Shown: positions 8,981 to 18,400 of the stretch, piece after piece
Layout: every line of letters starts with the position of its first letter
How positions within the stretch are numbered: position 1 is the first letter of the stretch
Assembly: GCA_015231615.1 (NCBI GenBank)
Contig: JADGBE010000020.1
Coordinates: forward strand, 1-55,022
DNA length: 55,022 bases
Source of the DNA: Desulfamplus sp.
GTDB taxonomy: Bacteria; Desulfobacterota; Desulfobacteria; Desulfobacterales; Desulfobacteraceae
Direction: 5' to 3'
The notes under the pieces: model-generated
Databases searched by the model: none
Told to the model about the DNA's origin: nothing
What the model saw: the letters and a program-made list of their open reading frames with translations, nothing else
Position numbers and translations under genes: made by a program

Positions 8981-9181
8981 TACATATTTCCTTAAGCTAT
9001 AGCGTTCCTATTTCATTTGTGTAAGTTTAATCTAACATTTTTTTAGCCGAGCGATAAATCGCACGGCTAATGAGTATAAAGAAGTCCACTAAAGTGGACT
9101 GTAATAATAGTCGGCTTTAGCCGACTTCAGTTATTTTAGCCCTGAAATTTATTTCAGGGCTGTTTTAAAATGTCAAATCTT
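8981..9181. repeat. Palindrome cluster B upstream of larA
   Basis: Four hairpins in a row: TAGCCG/CGGCTA with inner GCGAT/ATCGC at 9044-9069; AGTCCACT/AGTGGACT at 9083-9100; AGTCGGCT/AGCCGACT at 9109-9126; and AGCCCTGAAAT/ATTTCAGGGCT at 9138-9161. Together with cluster A they bracket larA. larA transcripts would start inside or just after this cluster. Confidence 0.7.
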
Positions 9182-10201
9182 CTAATCTGTAGAATATTTT
9201 GTATTTCTTATCTGCTGATTCATAGACCTTTCATCAACAAGCGGACCAAGTGTTTTTATCTTATCCATAAAGTTATCAATAGCTTTTTGAAAGCCTGCTT
9301 TATCTCCGTGGGCAATATTGACAAGTTCGAGCCTATCAGGATCAATATCAAGAGAGGTAAGTATTGGTTTAAGTTTCTTTACACGCTTTGCAGATGTTAA
9401 ATTTCCATCATTTTCGCACTCCCCTTCAGGACAACAAGCAACCAAAACACCCCAACCATTTTCAAGAAATGGATCAAGCAAAAGGGGCATTGTTAGCCTT
9501 CCACCACACATGGTTATCAAAATTTTGTATTCAGGATCAGGCTTTTCATAGATCGGAATATATGATGAAGATTCAGTTTCATAAGATGATGATTGCAAAT
9601 CAGGATAATATGACCAATTACAACCAAATACGATAACCTTTGCCTCTTGCTTCTGGAGAAAATCAGTTATTAACCTATTCAAATATACTCTATCTGTGCC
9701 ATAAGTATGAGTTGAAGAGACACTCTGGTTTGGACAAAGAGATGTGCATATTCCGCAGCTTTGGCACATTATTGAGTCTGTAACGATATGTCCATCTTTG
9801 AAATAGCGTGCATCGTGTGGGCAGGCTCTAACGCAGGTAAGGCAATTTCCACAGCCACTTCCTGTTACTGAGGTAGTTCCAGTAGTATCAAATTCAGTAT
9901 TTACAAAATCAGCTCTTGCATCAGTAAATATTTCAGTTAATGGCACACCGCTTGAACAAGCTGATATGCACTGCTGACAGTTAAAACAGGAAAATATTTT
10001 ATCTGCCATATATTTTGATGGTTCAAGCTGACATGAGAGTAATCCATAAAGCATAATAAGTTTTGCCCTTGGGGCATCAGTCTCCCAACGGGTATGCTTA
10101 AATACAGGGCAATGTTCATAGCAGTATCCACAACGGATACATTTATCGAGAGTGTTTCTCCATTTTAAAAGGTGATTTAGTTCAAATTTTCTTTTTTGCA
10201 T
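9182..10201 (-). CDS. Fe-S subunit of lactate/glycolate oxidase with MvhD-like C-terminal domain
   Basis: This 339-aa protein holds two ferredoxin pairs followed by an unusual tail. CIRCGYCYEHCP (about 21-32) and CFNCQQCISAC (about 72-82) resemble GlcF/HdrD-type clusters. CGNCLTCVRACP (about 116-127) and CQSCGICTSLCP (about 144-155) form a second pair. From about 190 the sequence matches the MvhD/FlpD (COG1908) layout: VFGCNW, MCGGRL, ACCPEGECENDGN, then a basic helix and RLELVNIAHGDK. MvhD subunits pass electrons from a hydrogenase or formate dehydrogenase to heterodisulfide reductase, so this points to an Hdr-type electron acceptor for lactate oxidation (inference). It starts 1 nt after the oxidase stop. 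Confidence 0.85.
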   Translation of the reverse strand: MQKRKFELNHLLKWRNTLDKCIRCGYCYEHCPVFKHTRWETDAPRAKLIMLYGLLSCQLEPSKYMADKIFSCFNCQQCISACSSGVPLTEIFTDARADFVNTEFDTTGTTSVTGSGCGNCLTCVRACPHDARYFKDGHIVTDSIMCQSCGICTSLCPNQSVSSTHTYGTDRVYLNRLITDFLQKQEAKVIVFGCNWSYYPDLQSSSYETESSSYIPIYEKPDPEYKILITMCGGRLTMPLLLDPFLENGWGVLVACCPEGECENDGNLTSAKRVKKLKPILTSLDIDPDRLELVNIAHGDKAGFQKAIDNFMDKIKTLGPLVDERSMNQQIRNTKYSTD

Positions 10202-10202
10202 A

Positions 10203-11636
10203 TTATGACTCCACTATGTATCTCAAATCAGTTGCAGTAACCCAGTCATCAGGAGCATCCATGAGTTTACCCGGGTTTAATATGTTATTGGGATCAAACG
10301 CTTTTTTGATAGCTCTCATAAGTTCAAGTGAATCTGCTTTTTCTGCTTTAAAAGCTGCTGCTTTTGAAAGACCAATACCATGTTCAGCAGAGGTTGTGCC
10401 ATTAACCGAACGGACATACTCATAAATTTCAGTTACAGCTTTTCTTGCTGATTCCCATTGATCCTGATGGCTTGTCTCCATCAAAATTTTTGTGTGCATA
10501 CACCCAGAACCGCAGTGTCCATAGGCAGTCATAATAATGTTGTTCCGTTTGGCTACATCATGTATTTTTCTTGCCATTTCAGCCATCTTTGAATATGGGA
10601 CAGCCATATCATCAGCCAAGGATGTGCTTGCATGAAGTTCACTAAATTTTGATAAAGCTGGAAAGAGTTTTTTTCGTCCCATAAATATTTTTGCCCGCTC
10701 TTTTGCATCGTAACTGCTCTGCAAACCTGTGCCATTGTGTTTTGCACACATATTTTTCATTGTGTCAATCTCATAATCAACAGCCTCTTTAACCATTCCA
10801 TCAGCTTCATAGAGTAACACAGCTTCAACATCTGGTAGCCCTAAATTCATGGTTTTATTTACAGCTTTGATTGCCACATTATCAACAAGCTCAAGCATTG
10901 AAGGCACTATCCCGCCAGCCATAATATCAGCTATTGCATGACCCGCATCTTCAAGCCTATCAAAATTTGCCATGCCAAGACATCTAAACTTTGGAATTGG
11001 AACAAACTTTAAAGTTGCCTCAACAACAACTCCAAGAGTTCCTTCTGAGCCAACAATCAACTTGTGGATTTGATAACCTGTTGCCTCAACCCTTGTTCTT
11101 GTGCCAAGTGTTATAAGTTTACCACCTGGCAAAACAACTTTCATACCAAGAAGAGAGTCTCTTGTTGCCCCGTATTTTACCGACCTTACCCCGCTTGCAT
11201 TGTTCCCTATTTCACCACCAATTGTAGCAGTTCTGCTTGAAGCTGGTGTTGGTGGATAGAATACTCCGTAAGGTTTAAGGGCTAAGTTTAGGTCATCGTC
11301 AACAACACCCGGCTCAACTCTGCAATAGACATCTGGCGGATTTATCTCAAGGATTCGGTTCATTCCTTTCATGTCAAGAGTTATGCCACCTTGAGACGGA
11401 ACAGTCTGCCCGCACATTCCAGAACCAGAGCCTCTTGTTATAACTGGAATTTGCTCTTCATCTGCAAATTTCATCAATCCTTGAACCTGCTCTACATTTT
11501 CAGGTCTTACAACTACCCAAGGCATTGCTCTATGGACAGAAGCGTCTGACCCGTAAATAAACAGGTCTGCTGGGTTATCTTTGACGTTATTTTCCCCAAC
11601 GATCTCTTTAAGTTTGGGGATATTTATGGTTTTCAT
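10203..11636 (-). CDS. FAD-linked lactate/glycolate oxidase (GlcD/Dld type)
   Basis: This 477-aa flavoprotein of the PF01565/PF02913 family oxidises 2-hydroxy acids to 2-oxo acids. The FAD-binding segment shows ITRGSGSGMCGQ (about 60-71) and PPTPASSRTATIGG (about 125-140). The C-terminal cap ends in HGCGSGCMH and the usual SAEHGIGLSK. Length and motifs fit D-lactate dehydrogenase or glycolate oxidase subunit GlcD. The adjoining Fe-S gene and larA make D-lactate the likely substrate. It uses the ATG at 11636 with GAGGAAAGG upstream. Confidence 0.88.
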   Translation of the reverse strand: MKTINIPKLKEIVGENNVKDNPADLFIYGSDASVHRAMPWVVVRPENVEQVQGLMKFADEEQIPVITRGSGSGMCGQTVPSQGGITLDMKGMNRILEINPPDVYCRVEPGVVDDDLNLALKPYGVFYPPTPASSRTATIGGEIGNNASGVRSVKYGATRDSLLGMKVVLPGGKLITLGTRTRVEATGYQIHKLIVGSEGTLGVVVEATLKFVPIPKFRCLGMANFDRLEDAGHAIADIMAGGIVPSMLELVDNVAIKAVNKTMNLGLPDVEAVLLYEADGMVKEAVDYEIDTMKNMCAKHNGTGLQSSYDAKERAKIFMGRKKLFPALSKFSELHASTSLADDMAVPYSKMAEMARKIHDVAKRNNIIMTAYGHCGSGCMHTKILMETSHQDQWESARKAVTEIYEYVRSVNGTTSAEHGIGLSKAAAFKAEKADSLELMRAIKKAFDPNNILNPGKLMDAPDDWVTATDLRYIVES

Positions 11637-11769
11637 TGCCCTTTCCTCAATTATTACTTAGTTACTTTGTAGTATTTATTTAGTATCACAAACCCATTCT
11701 TTTGCTGCTCTCTATTTTGAACTGTTTTAAAGAAATTAACGCTGTTATTATATTTGGTATCCAGTGCAA

Positions 11770-12072
11770 TCATTTAGTAGCTCTTCTGTATCGTCTTTTT
11801 TTTATAACCTCTTCCATCTCTTCAATAGACACAGATTTTGGTTGTGCTTTGTGCTTTAACATTCCAAAAATTGATTGCACAGATTTCTTACCACCTAATC
11901 TTAAATCTTTTACCTCTTGAGATAGTTGAAGGCGTTCAAAATACTCTACTTCAAGCATGACAATCGCTCTCTTTTTTTCTCCTTCAATTCGTATTGGTTC
12001 ATGAATGTTAGTTAGTTCATCTATCAGATAGTTAAGATTGTTTTTTACATAATCTACAGTTATTGTCTTCAT
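11770..12072 (-). CDS. Phd/YefM-family antitoxin, no adjacent toxin
   Basis: This 100-aa protein has the Phd fold. The N-terminal DNA-binding half reads ITVDYVKNNLNYLIDEL, followed by EPIRIEGEKKRAIVMLE and a YFERL helix. The basic C-terminus (VIKKRRYRR) would normally contact a toxin. AAGGAG lies 5-6 nt before the ATG. Neither side carries a RelE, Doc or PIN gene: downstream on the same strand are 133 bp without a reading frame, then the oxidase start. It is either an orphan antitoxin or the survivor of a decayed module. Confidence 0.8.
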   Translation of the reverse strand: MKTITVDYVKNNLNYLIDELTNIHEPIRIEGEKKRAIVMLEVEYFERLQLSQEVKDLRLGGKKSVQSIFGMLKHKAQPKSVSIEEMEEVIKKRRYRRATK

Positions 12073-12285
12073 TAAGAACTCCTTTATTTATCTCCTAAAA
12101 GCCTAATCAAATAAGTATATATTCATAATCAGAAAAACTTTTAGAGGTCAATGAAAAACAATGTTTAGTAAAGTATCCATATAAATTATGATCTTGCTAA
12201 AAACAGTTGCGGAATTTATGATGACAAAATTTTAAAATAATTTGAATTATAACATATTGATTCTGATACAAAAAAAGGAAAAAAG

Positions 12286-14271
12286 ATGAGTAATATAAAA
12301 CATAAAATTATCTTTCAGCCACACAACAGAGAGATTTTAGTTGAAGATGGAGAAAACCTTATCCGTGCAGCTATGGAAGCTGGCGTTCATATAAACGCAT
12401 CATGCGGTGGAGAAGGTGTGTGCGGCAAATGCAGAATTATTCTTGAACATGGTGAAGTTGAAGGTGGAACAGAAAAGCTCTCAATTGAAGACAAAGCAAA
12501 AGGATACAGACTTGCATGTAAATCCAAAGTAAAATCAAATATTGTGGTAAGAATACCTGTTGAGTCAAATGTTGATGCAAGTGTATTGAATATTGCCACT
12601 TCACCAAGACATACAGCAAAAATTAAAGAATTTAAGTTAGAAAGTATCAAAGATCAAGGACTTCTTATTCCGCCTGTTGTAAAAAGATATTTAGAGCTTC
12701 CAGCCCCAACCGCCCAAGACAATCTTGCTGATGTAACAAGGCTTCTCAATTTTCTTAAAATAAAACATGACGAGCATCGCCTTGTTGTTGATCTTGATGT
12801 TATAAGACAGATTCCAGATATTTTAAGAGAAGGTGATTTTAAGGTTACTGCAACAATTATCAGACCAGTTAGAAAAGATGGAAAAAACCAGATTACACTC
12901 ATTGAACCCGGGGACACCACAAACCGAAATTTTGCCATTGCAATGGATATTGGCACAACAACTATTTATGGTGAGGTGCTTGATCTAAACACTGGTGAGG
13001 TACTTTCAAGCTATGGAGATTTTAACGGACAGATAAGTTATGGCGAAGATGTTATATCAAGAATTATCTTTGCTGAAAAAAATGGTGGTCTTGAAATTTT
13101 GCAAAAAAAGGTGGTTGAAACTATCAATCATGTTCTTGATAGAATAATTAAAAAAGCAACTGTTAATGGCTCTCCTATTAGAAAAGATGAAGTCTCTACT
13201 ATAACATTAGCTGGTAACTCTACAATGACCCAACTCCTACTTGGCATAAATCCCCGATATATTCGCCGCGCCCCTTACGTTCCAGCATCTATTTTATATC
13301 CACCGTTTAAAGCCTCTGAAATTGATCTTGATTTAGGAAGACACACTATCGCTCTTTTATACCCGGGTGTATCAAGTTATGTCGGGGGAGATATTGTTGC
13401 TGGAGTTATGGGGAGCGGACTCTATCAAAGCGACAAGCTAACACTTTTTATGGATATTGGAACAAATGCGGAAATTGTTATTGGTAATAAAGATTGGATG
13501 GCTTGCACTGCCTGTTCAGCAGGTCCTGCTTTTGAAGGTGGTGGAATCACCTTTGGAATGAGAGCTTCAAAAGGTGCTATTGAGGATTTTTCAATTGATC
13601 CAATAACCTTTGAACCAATGATTATGACAAAGGGTAATGTCAGACCAAAAGGAATTTGCGGTTCTGGTCTGATTAATATTGTTGCCCTTTTATTTGAGCA
13701 TGGAGTTATTAATAATCGCGGAAAATTTAACCAAGACCTCAAAACAGATCGAATAAGGCAAAAAGATGGAATCTGGGAATATGTGCTTGTATGGCAAGGT
13801 GCAACCCAAATTGATAGAGATATAACAATTTCAGAGCCAGATATTGACAATCTTATCAGGGCAAAAGGGGCTATGTATAGCGGTGCTATGACCCTGCTTG
13901 AAGAGGTTGGTATGCACATAAACGACATTGAGCAGATTATTCTTGCTGGCGGTTTTGGAAGTTACGTTGATCTTGAAAAGGCTATGGTTATCGGGCTTTT
14001 ACCTGAGATTGCCCCTGAAAAGGTTATATATCTTGGAAATGGCTCGCTTCTTGGTGCAAAGATGAGTTCATACACAAATCTTTTTAGGCGAAATGTTGGA
14101 GAAGTTATAAAAATGATGACAAACTTTGAACTTGCCGAAACCCCTTCATATATGGATCACTATGTTAGTGCTTTGTTTTTGCCCCACACTGAGTTAAATT
14201 ACTTTCCAAGACTTAAAGCAAGAATGGAGGCAAGAAAATCTAAAATAATTCAAGAGATTGCAGTAGATTAA
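12286..14271 (+). CDS. RACo-like corrinoid activation protein (2Fe-2S + ASKHA/DUF4445)
   Basis: This 661-aa protein matches the reductive activators of corrinoid proteins, which use ATP to push an electron onto Co(II) so that the corrinoid can accept a methyl group again. An N-terminal plant-type 2Fe-2S ferredoxin has Cys40, Cys46, Cys49 and Cys78. A linker follows, then the ASKHA region with AMDIGTTTIYG (about 222) and FMDIGTNAEIVIG (about 388), and IILAGGFGSYVD near 560. It has no C-terminal 8-Fe ferredoxin, so it is RACo-like rather than RamA-like. Its likely clients are the corrinoid protein and methyltransferase 9.5 kb downstream. It is the first gene of an overlapping run; the fic ATG comes 3 nt after its stop. 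Confidence 0.88.
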   Translation: MSNIKHKIIFQPHNREILVEDGENLIRAAMEAGVHINASCGGEGVCGKCRIILEHGEVEGGTEKLSIEDKAKGYRLACKSKVKSNIVVRIPVESNVDASVLNIATSPRHTAKIKEFKLESIKDQGLLIPPVVKRYLELPAPTAQDNLADVTRLLNFLKIKHDEHRLVVDLDVIRQIPDILREGDFKVTATIIRPVRKDGKNQITLIEPGDTTNRNFAIAMDIGTTTIYGEVLDLNTGEVLSSYGDFNGQISYGEDVISRIIFAEKNGGLEILQKKVVETINHVLDRIIKKATVNGSPIRKDEVSTITLAGNSTMTQLLLGINPRYIRRAPYVPASILYPPFKASEIDLDLGRHTIALLYPGVSSYVGGDIVAGVMGSGLYQSDKLTLFMDIGTNAEIVIGNKDWMACTACSAGPAFEGGGITFGMRASKGAIEDFSIDPITFEPMIMTKGNVRPKGICGSGLINIVALLFEHGVINNRGKFNQDLKTDRIRQKDGIWEYVLVWQGATQIDRDITISEPDIDNLIRAKGAMYSGAMTLLEEVGMHINDIEQIILAGGFGSYVDLEKAMVIGLLPEIAPEKVIYLGNGSLLGAKMSSYTNLFRRNVGEVIKMMTNFELAETPSYMDHYVSALFLPHTELNYFPRLKARMEARKSKIIQEIAVD

Positions 14272-14274
14272 TTG

Positions 14275-15444
14275 ATGCAAGATTATATTCCGCCTTTTAA
14301 AATTACCCCTGCCATAATTTCTTTAATTGTAGAAATATCGCAGATGACAGAACGGTTATCTCTGATTGGAGAGTCGCTAAATGCTCTTAGATTAAGGAGA
14401 GTAAACCGCATTAAAACAATAAGAGGTTCATTGGCAATTGAGGGTAACATACTAAATGAATTGCAAATTACAGCAATTTTAGAGGGGAAAAGAGTGATAG
14501 CACCGCCTCACCAGATACAGGAGGTGAAAAATGCGATTAAAGTGTATGAACAGTTTGAAAAATGGAATCCATATTCAAAGAAAGATCTGTTAAATGCTCA
14601 CTCTATGTTGATGATAGGACTTATTGACTCTTCAGGAAAATTTAGAAAAGGCGGAGTAGGCGTTATATCTGATAAGACGATTATACACCTTGCACCACCT
14701 GCAAATAGAGTCCCTTACTTAATGGATGAACTTTTGAGCTGGTTAAAAACTACCGATTACCACCCATTGATTACAAGCTCTGTATTTCATTATGAATTTG
14801 AGTTTATTCATCCTTTTGAAGATGGTAATGGCAGAATGGGAAGGCTTTGGCAAACCTTGATTCTGTCCAAATGGAACTCTATATTTGCTAATATTCCAGT
14901 TGAAAGCCTGATTTATGAAAACCAAGAAGATTATTATGAAGCATTGAACAAAAGCACAAATAATGCGGAATCTGCTGTATTTATTGAGTTTATACTAAAA
15001 ATGGTTTCTGATGCTATGAACAGATACACAGTTAATCTTAAAGATGAGTTTAAAGAGCAAGATAACTTTACCCCTGAAGTTACCCACCAAGTCGCCCCTG
15101 AAGTTACCCCTGAAGTCAGAAAGATAATATCTATTCTTGAAGGTGCAATTCATGTTGCCCCACCCCCCGCCCCCTCCCCAAATGGAGGGGGGGATAATTC
15201 CCTCCTCTTGGGGAGGGTTGGGGAGGGGCAAAATAATTATCTGGAAAGCTATATTAATACTAAAGGTGGTATAAGTATGAGCCGTAAACAGATTCAGTTG
15301 GCACTTGGGTTAAAAGATGAAAAACATTTCCGTAAAGCGTATCTAAAACCAGCTTTAGCAGGAGGATTTGTAGAGATGACTATTCCAGACAAGCCAAATA
15401 GCCGTTTGCAAAAATATAGACTCACTAAAAAGGATAAACAATGA
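14275..15444 (+). CDS. Fic-domain protein with inhibitory helix and C-terminal winged helix, carrying an in-frame repeat insertion
   Basis: This 389-aa Fic protein is expected to transfer AMP (or another nucleotide moiety) to a hydroxyl side chain of a target. The N-terminal helix has the autoinhibitory pattern S-x-x-x-E-G (SLAIEGN, 52-58). The core motif HPFEDGNGRMGR is at 179-190, and the beta-flap GGVGVISDKTIIHLAPP at 126-142. A TPEV-repeat linker (266-281) leads to a winged-helix-like C-terminus (337-385). Residues about 294-327 are encoded by the GC-rich palindromic element, read in frame as Pro/Gly-rich sequence between linker and winged helix. The start is the ATG at 14275; a TTG lies just before. 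No clear ribosome site is seen, so coupling to the upstream gene is likely. The stop overlaps the next ATG (ATGA). Confidence 0.9.
   Translation: MQDYIPPFKITPAIISLIVEISQMTERLSLIGESLNALRLRRVNRIKTIRGSLAIEGNILNELQITAILEGKRVIAPPHQIQEVKNAIKVYEQFEKWNPYSKKDLLNAHSMLMIGLIDSSGKFRKGGVGVISDKTIIHLAPPANRVPYLMDELLSWLKTTDYHPLITSSVFHYEFEFIHPFEDGNGRMGRLWQTLILSKWNSIFANIPVESLIYENQEDYYEALNKSTNNAESAVFIEFILKMVSDAMNRYTVNLKDEFKEQDNFTPEVTHQVAPEVTPEVRKIISILEGAIHVAPPPAPSPNGGGDNSLLLGRVGEGQNNYLESYINTKGGISMSRKQIQLALGLKDEKHFRKAYLKPALAGGFVEMTIPDKPNSRLQKYRLTKKDKQ
15155..15253. repeat. GC-rich palindromic element, copy 2, inside fic
   Basis: Reverse complement of the element at 6264-6365, sharing the flank TAATTATCTGGAAAGCTA. 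It is 99 nt, exactly 33 codons, so the fic frame stays open. It contributes residues rich in Pro and Gly (VAPPPAPSPNGGG, then RVGEGQNN). This is the same behaviour as Rickettsia palindromic elements, which also insert in frame in tolerated linkers. Confidence 0.75.
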
Positions 15445-18400
15445 ACAGCAAAAAAAATTGGACAATCTTTCTAATTGCTCTTGTATTACTCATAGGCGGT
15501 TTATCTGCTTGGTGGTCAGCTTTACAGGCAAAAAAAGAACTTAGTGAAGAACTAATAGGAAAAGCAAAAATAGTTGCGGAAGGCATAAACATTGATCACA
15601 TAAAAACACTTAATGGGGATAAATCTGATCTTAGCAACCCAAGATATTTAAGATTAAAGGAACAACTTGCCACAGTAAGAGAGCTTTACGATAATTGTCG
15701 ATTTATCTATCTTGTTGGCAGGAAAGATGATGGTAAAATATTTTTCTTTATGGATAGCGAGTCTCCTGAATCAAAAGATTATTCACCACCGGGTCAGTTG
15801 TATGAAGAGGTGCCAGAAGGATGCAGTAGTAGTTTTCAAACAAGAAACTCCATGATTGAAGGTCCATATTCTGATCGATGGGGTCGCTGGGTATCTGCTT
15901 TTGTTCCAATACACGACCCAAAAACTGCTGTGAACATACTCTCTACAAGGCAAGATGCCCAAGAGATGGTTAAAAAAGCAATAGCATTTTACAAAAAACA
16001 TGGAAAAGAGCTTTTACTAAAGGAGATGAATCAACCTTATGGTGAATTTCGTATAGGAGACCTCTATGCTTTTGTATATGACTCTAACATGAAAGTGATG
16101 GCACACCCTGTAAAACCTCAACTTGTTGGTCAAAATCTTTTGAATAAAAAAGATTGGGCTGGAGGAAAATATTTTAGAAACGAAATACAAAATCTTGCGA
16201 AATCAGACGGTAGTGGTTGGGTTGATTATGAATATGAAAACCCTTCAAACAAACAAAGAGAGCCTAAAAGCACTTATATACAAAGTATTGATGATCTTAT
16301 TATCTGTTCTGGAGCTTACAGAGGAACTGGGGCAATTGTAGCTACCCTTGGAATAGATGTGGATTCAAGCAGATGGAATATGATGCTATTTCGTGCAACA
16401 ATACCAGTAATCCTGCTTACTATAGTTGTTGTTGTAATAATATTGGTTGGAATAAAACTAATATCTGTACGTTCTAAGATTATAGATAATGTAGGTAAGT
16501 CTTCTTTTTTGATGAGAAACATTGAGCCTGCTATAGCTGCGGCAATTGGCGTTGCTATAACCATTTTTGCTTCATGGACATTTAACGAGCATAATATTAA
16601 ACATCGCAACAAGATTTTTATGCAAATTACAGAAAACAAAACACAAGTAATTGGAGAAAAGTTGCATAAACTTAGAGATACAGAACTTGAGGGATTAGCA
16701 AATTTTTATGAAAAAAGTTATCATATTTCTTTAGAAGAACATCTAAAGTTCACTGACTATCTTACAAAAAATCCTGCCGTCCATTGGGAGTGGATTCCAG
16801 TTGTGTCAGAAGAAGAAAAAGAAAAATTTGAATCAGATACACGATCTAATGGGCTTACAGAGTTTGAAATATGGCAAAAAGATGAACAAGGCAAACAAGT
16901 ATCAGCTTCTGGCAGGAAACTTTATTATCCTGTGTTGCGTTTATCTCCAATTGGCGGGAAAAAGCCTGTTTTGGGTTATGACCTTGGTTCAGAACCTTTA
17001 AGACGATATGCTTTGGAAGAGGCAACACGAACTGGCTTAACTACATCTACAGAACCTGTAAATTTAGTTCAAGAAAGTGGCAGTCAGAAAGGAATGCTTA
17101 TATTCAGACCTGTTTTTTTATCTGATAATACAAAAAAACTTCATGGCTTTGCCGTAGCGGTTCTGAGAATCGGGAATATTCTTAAGAACTATTCTATAGA
17201 TAATTCTCTATTTATGGAAATTTCTATTCTCCACAAAAATCGTCCTTCTGAGCATATTGCAGATGGATGGAATAAAGATAATATTTCATCTAAAGGAGAA
17301 CTTCAGGTAACTTTGCCTATTTTTGCTTTTGGTAAAGTTTTTGCCTTGACTGCTTATGCAGGTGGTGAGTTATTGAATATCTATAGCATCTGGTCTTTTA
17401 TATTAACCGCCTTTACAGGCATAATTCTTACTGCTGCAATCGCTATTATGGTTTTCTTGATTATTCGTAGGCGAGAGTCGTTAGAAAATCTTGTTTTAAA
17501 ACGAACAGCAGAACTTAATGCAAGTGAGTCAATGCAGAGAATTTTGCTTGATAACCTTCCTGCTGGAGTTGTGATAGTTGACCCTGTAACAAGATTTATA
17601 GAACAGGTAAATAAATATGTGGCAAACCTTTTTGGAGCTTCGGCAGATGAGCTTTTGGGCAAGCGTTGCCACTCTTTCTTGTGTCCAGCAGAGGAAGGGC
17701 GTTGTCCTGTGTGCGATCTTGGGCAGACTGTAGATAGCTCAGAGCGTGCGATGTTGAGAGTAGATAAAAGCCGAGTTCCTATCTTAAAAACAGTTAAGTT
17801 TGTGGAGCTTAATGGTAAGCAAAAGCTCTTAGAGTGTTTTGTAGATATATCTGAATTAAAGCGAACAGAGGCAGAATTAATAGAGACAAATAACCAGCTT
17901 GAAGAGGCGATTGGTAAAGCGAACGAATTGGCGTTTCAGGCACAAATGGCAGATATTGCAAAGAGTGAATTTCTTGCAAATATGAGCCATGAGATTCGCA
18001 CCCCAATGAACGGTGTTATTGGCATGACAGGTCTTCTGCTTGACACTGAACTCAATAACGAACAAAAAAGATATGCTGAAATTGTCAGGTCAAGTGCAGA
18101 GTCTCTTCTATGTCTTATCAACGATATTCTTGATTTTTCTAAAATTGCAGCAAAAAAACTTGACCTTGAGATGCTTGATTTTGATCTATCTTCAATGGTT
18201 GATGACTTTGCTTCTACTCTTGCAATAAAAGCACACGAAAAAGGTCTTGAACTTGTCTGTGCTGTTGAACCTGAAGTGCCAAATCTTCTTTGTGGAGACC
18301 CGGGTAGATTGCGTCAAATTCTTACAAATCTAACTGGAAATGCTATAAAATTTACAGAAAAAGGTGAAGTGGTTGTTCGTGTTTCACTAATAGAAGATAG

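Noticed and set aside
14995..15231. Minus-strand frame rich in Pro and Gly inside fic
   Set aside because: It is the reverse reading of the palindromic element and of the fic coding sequence.
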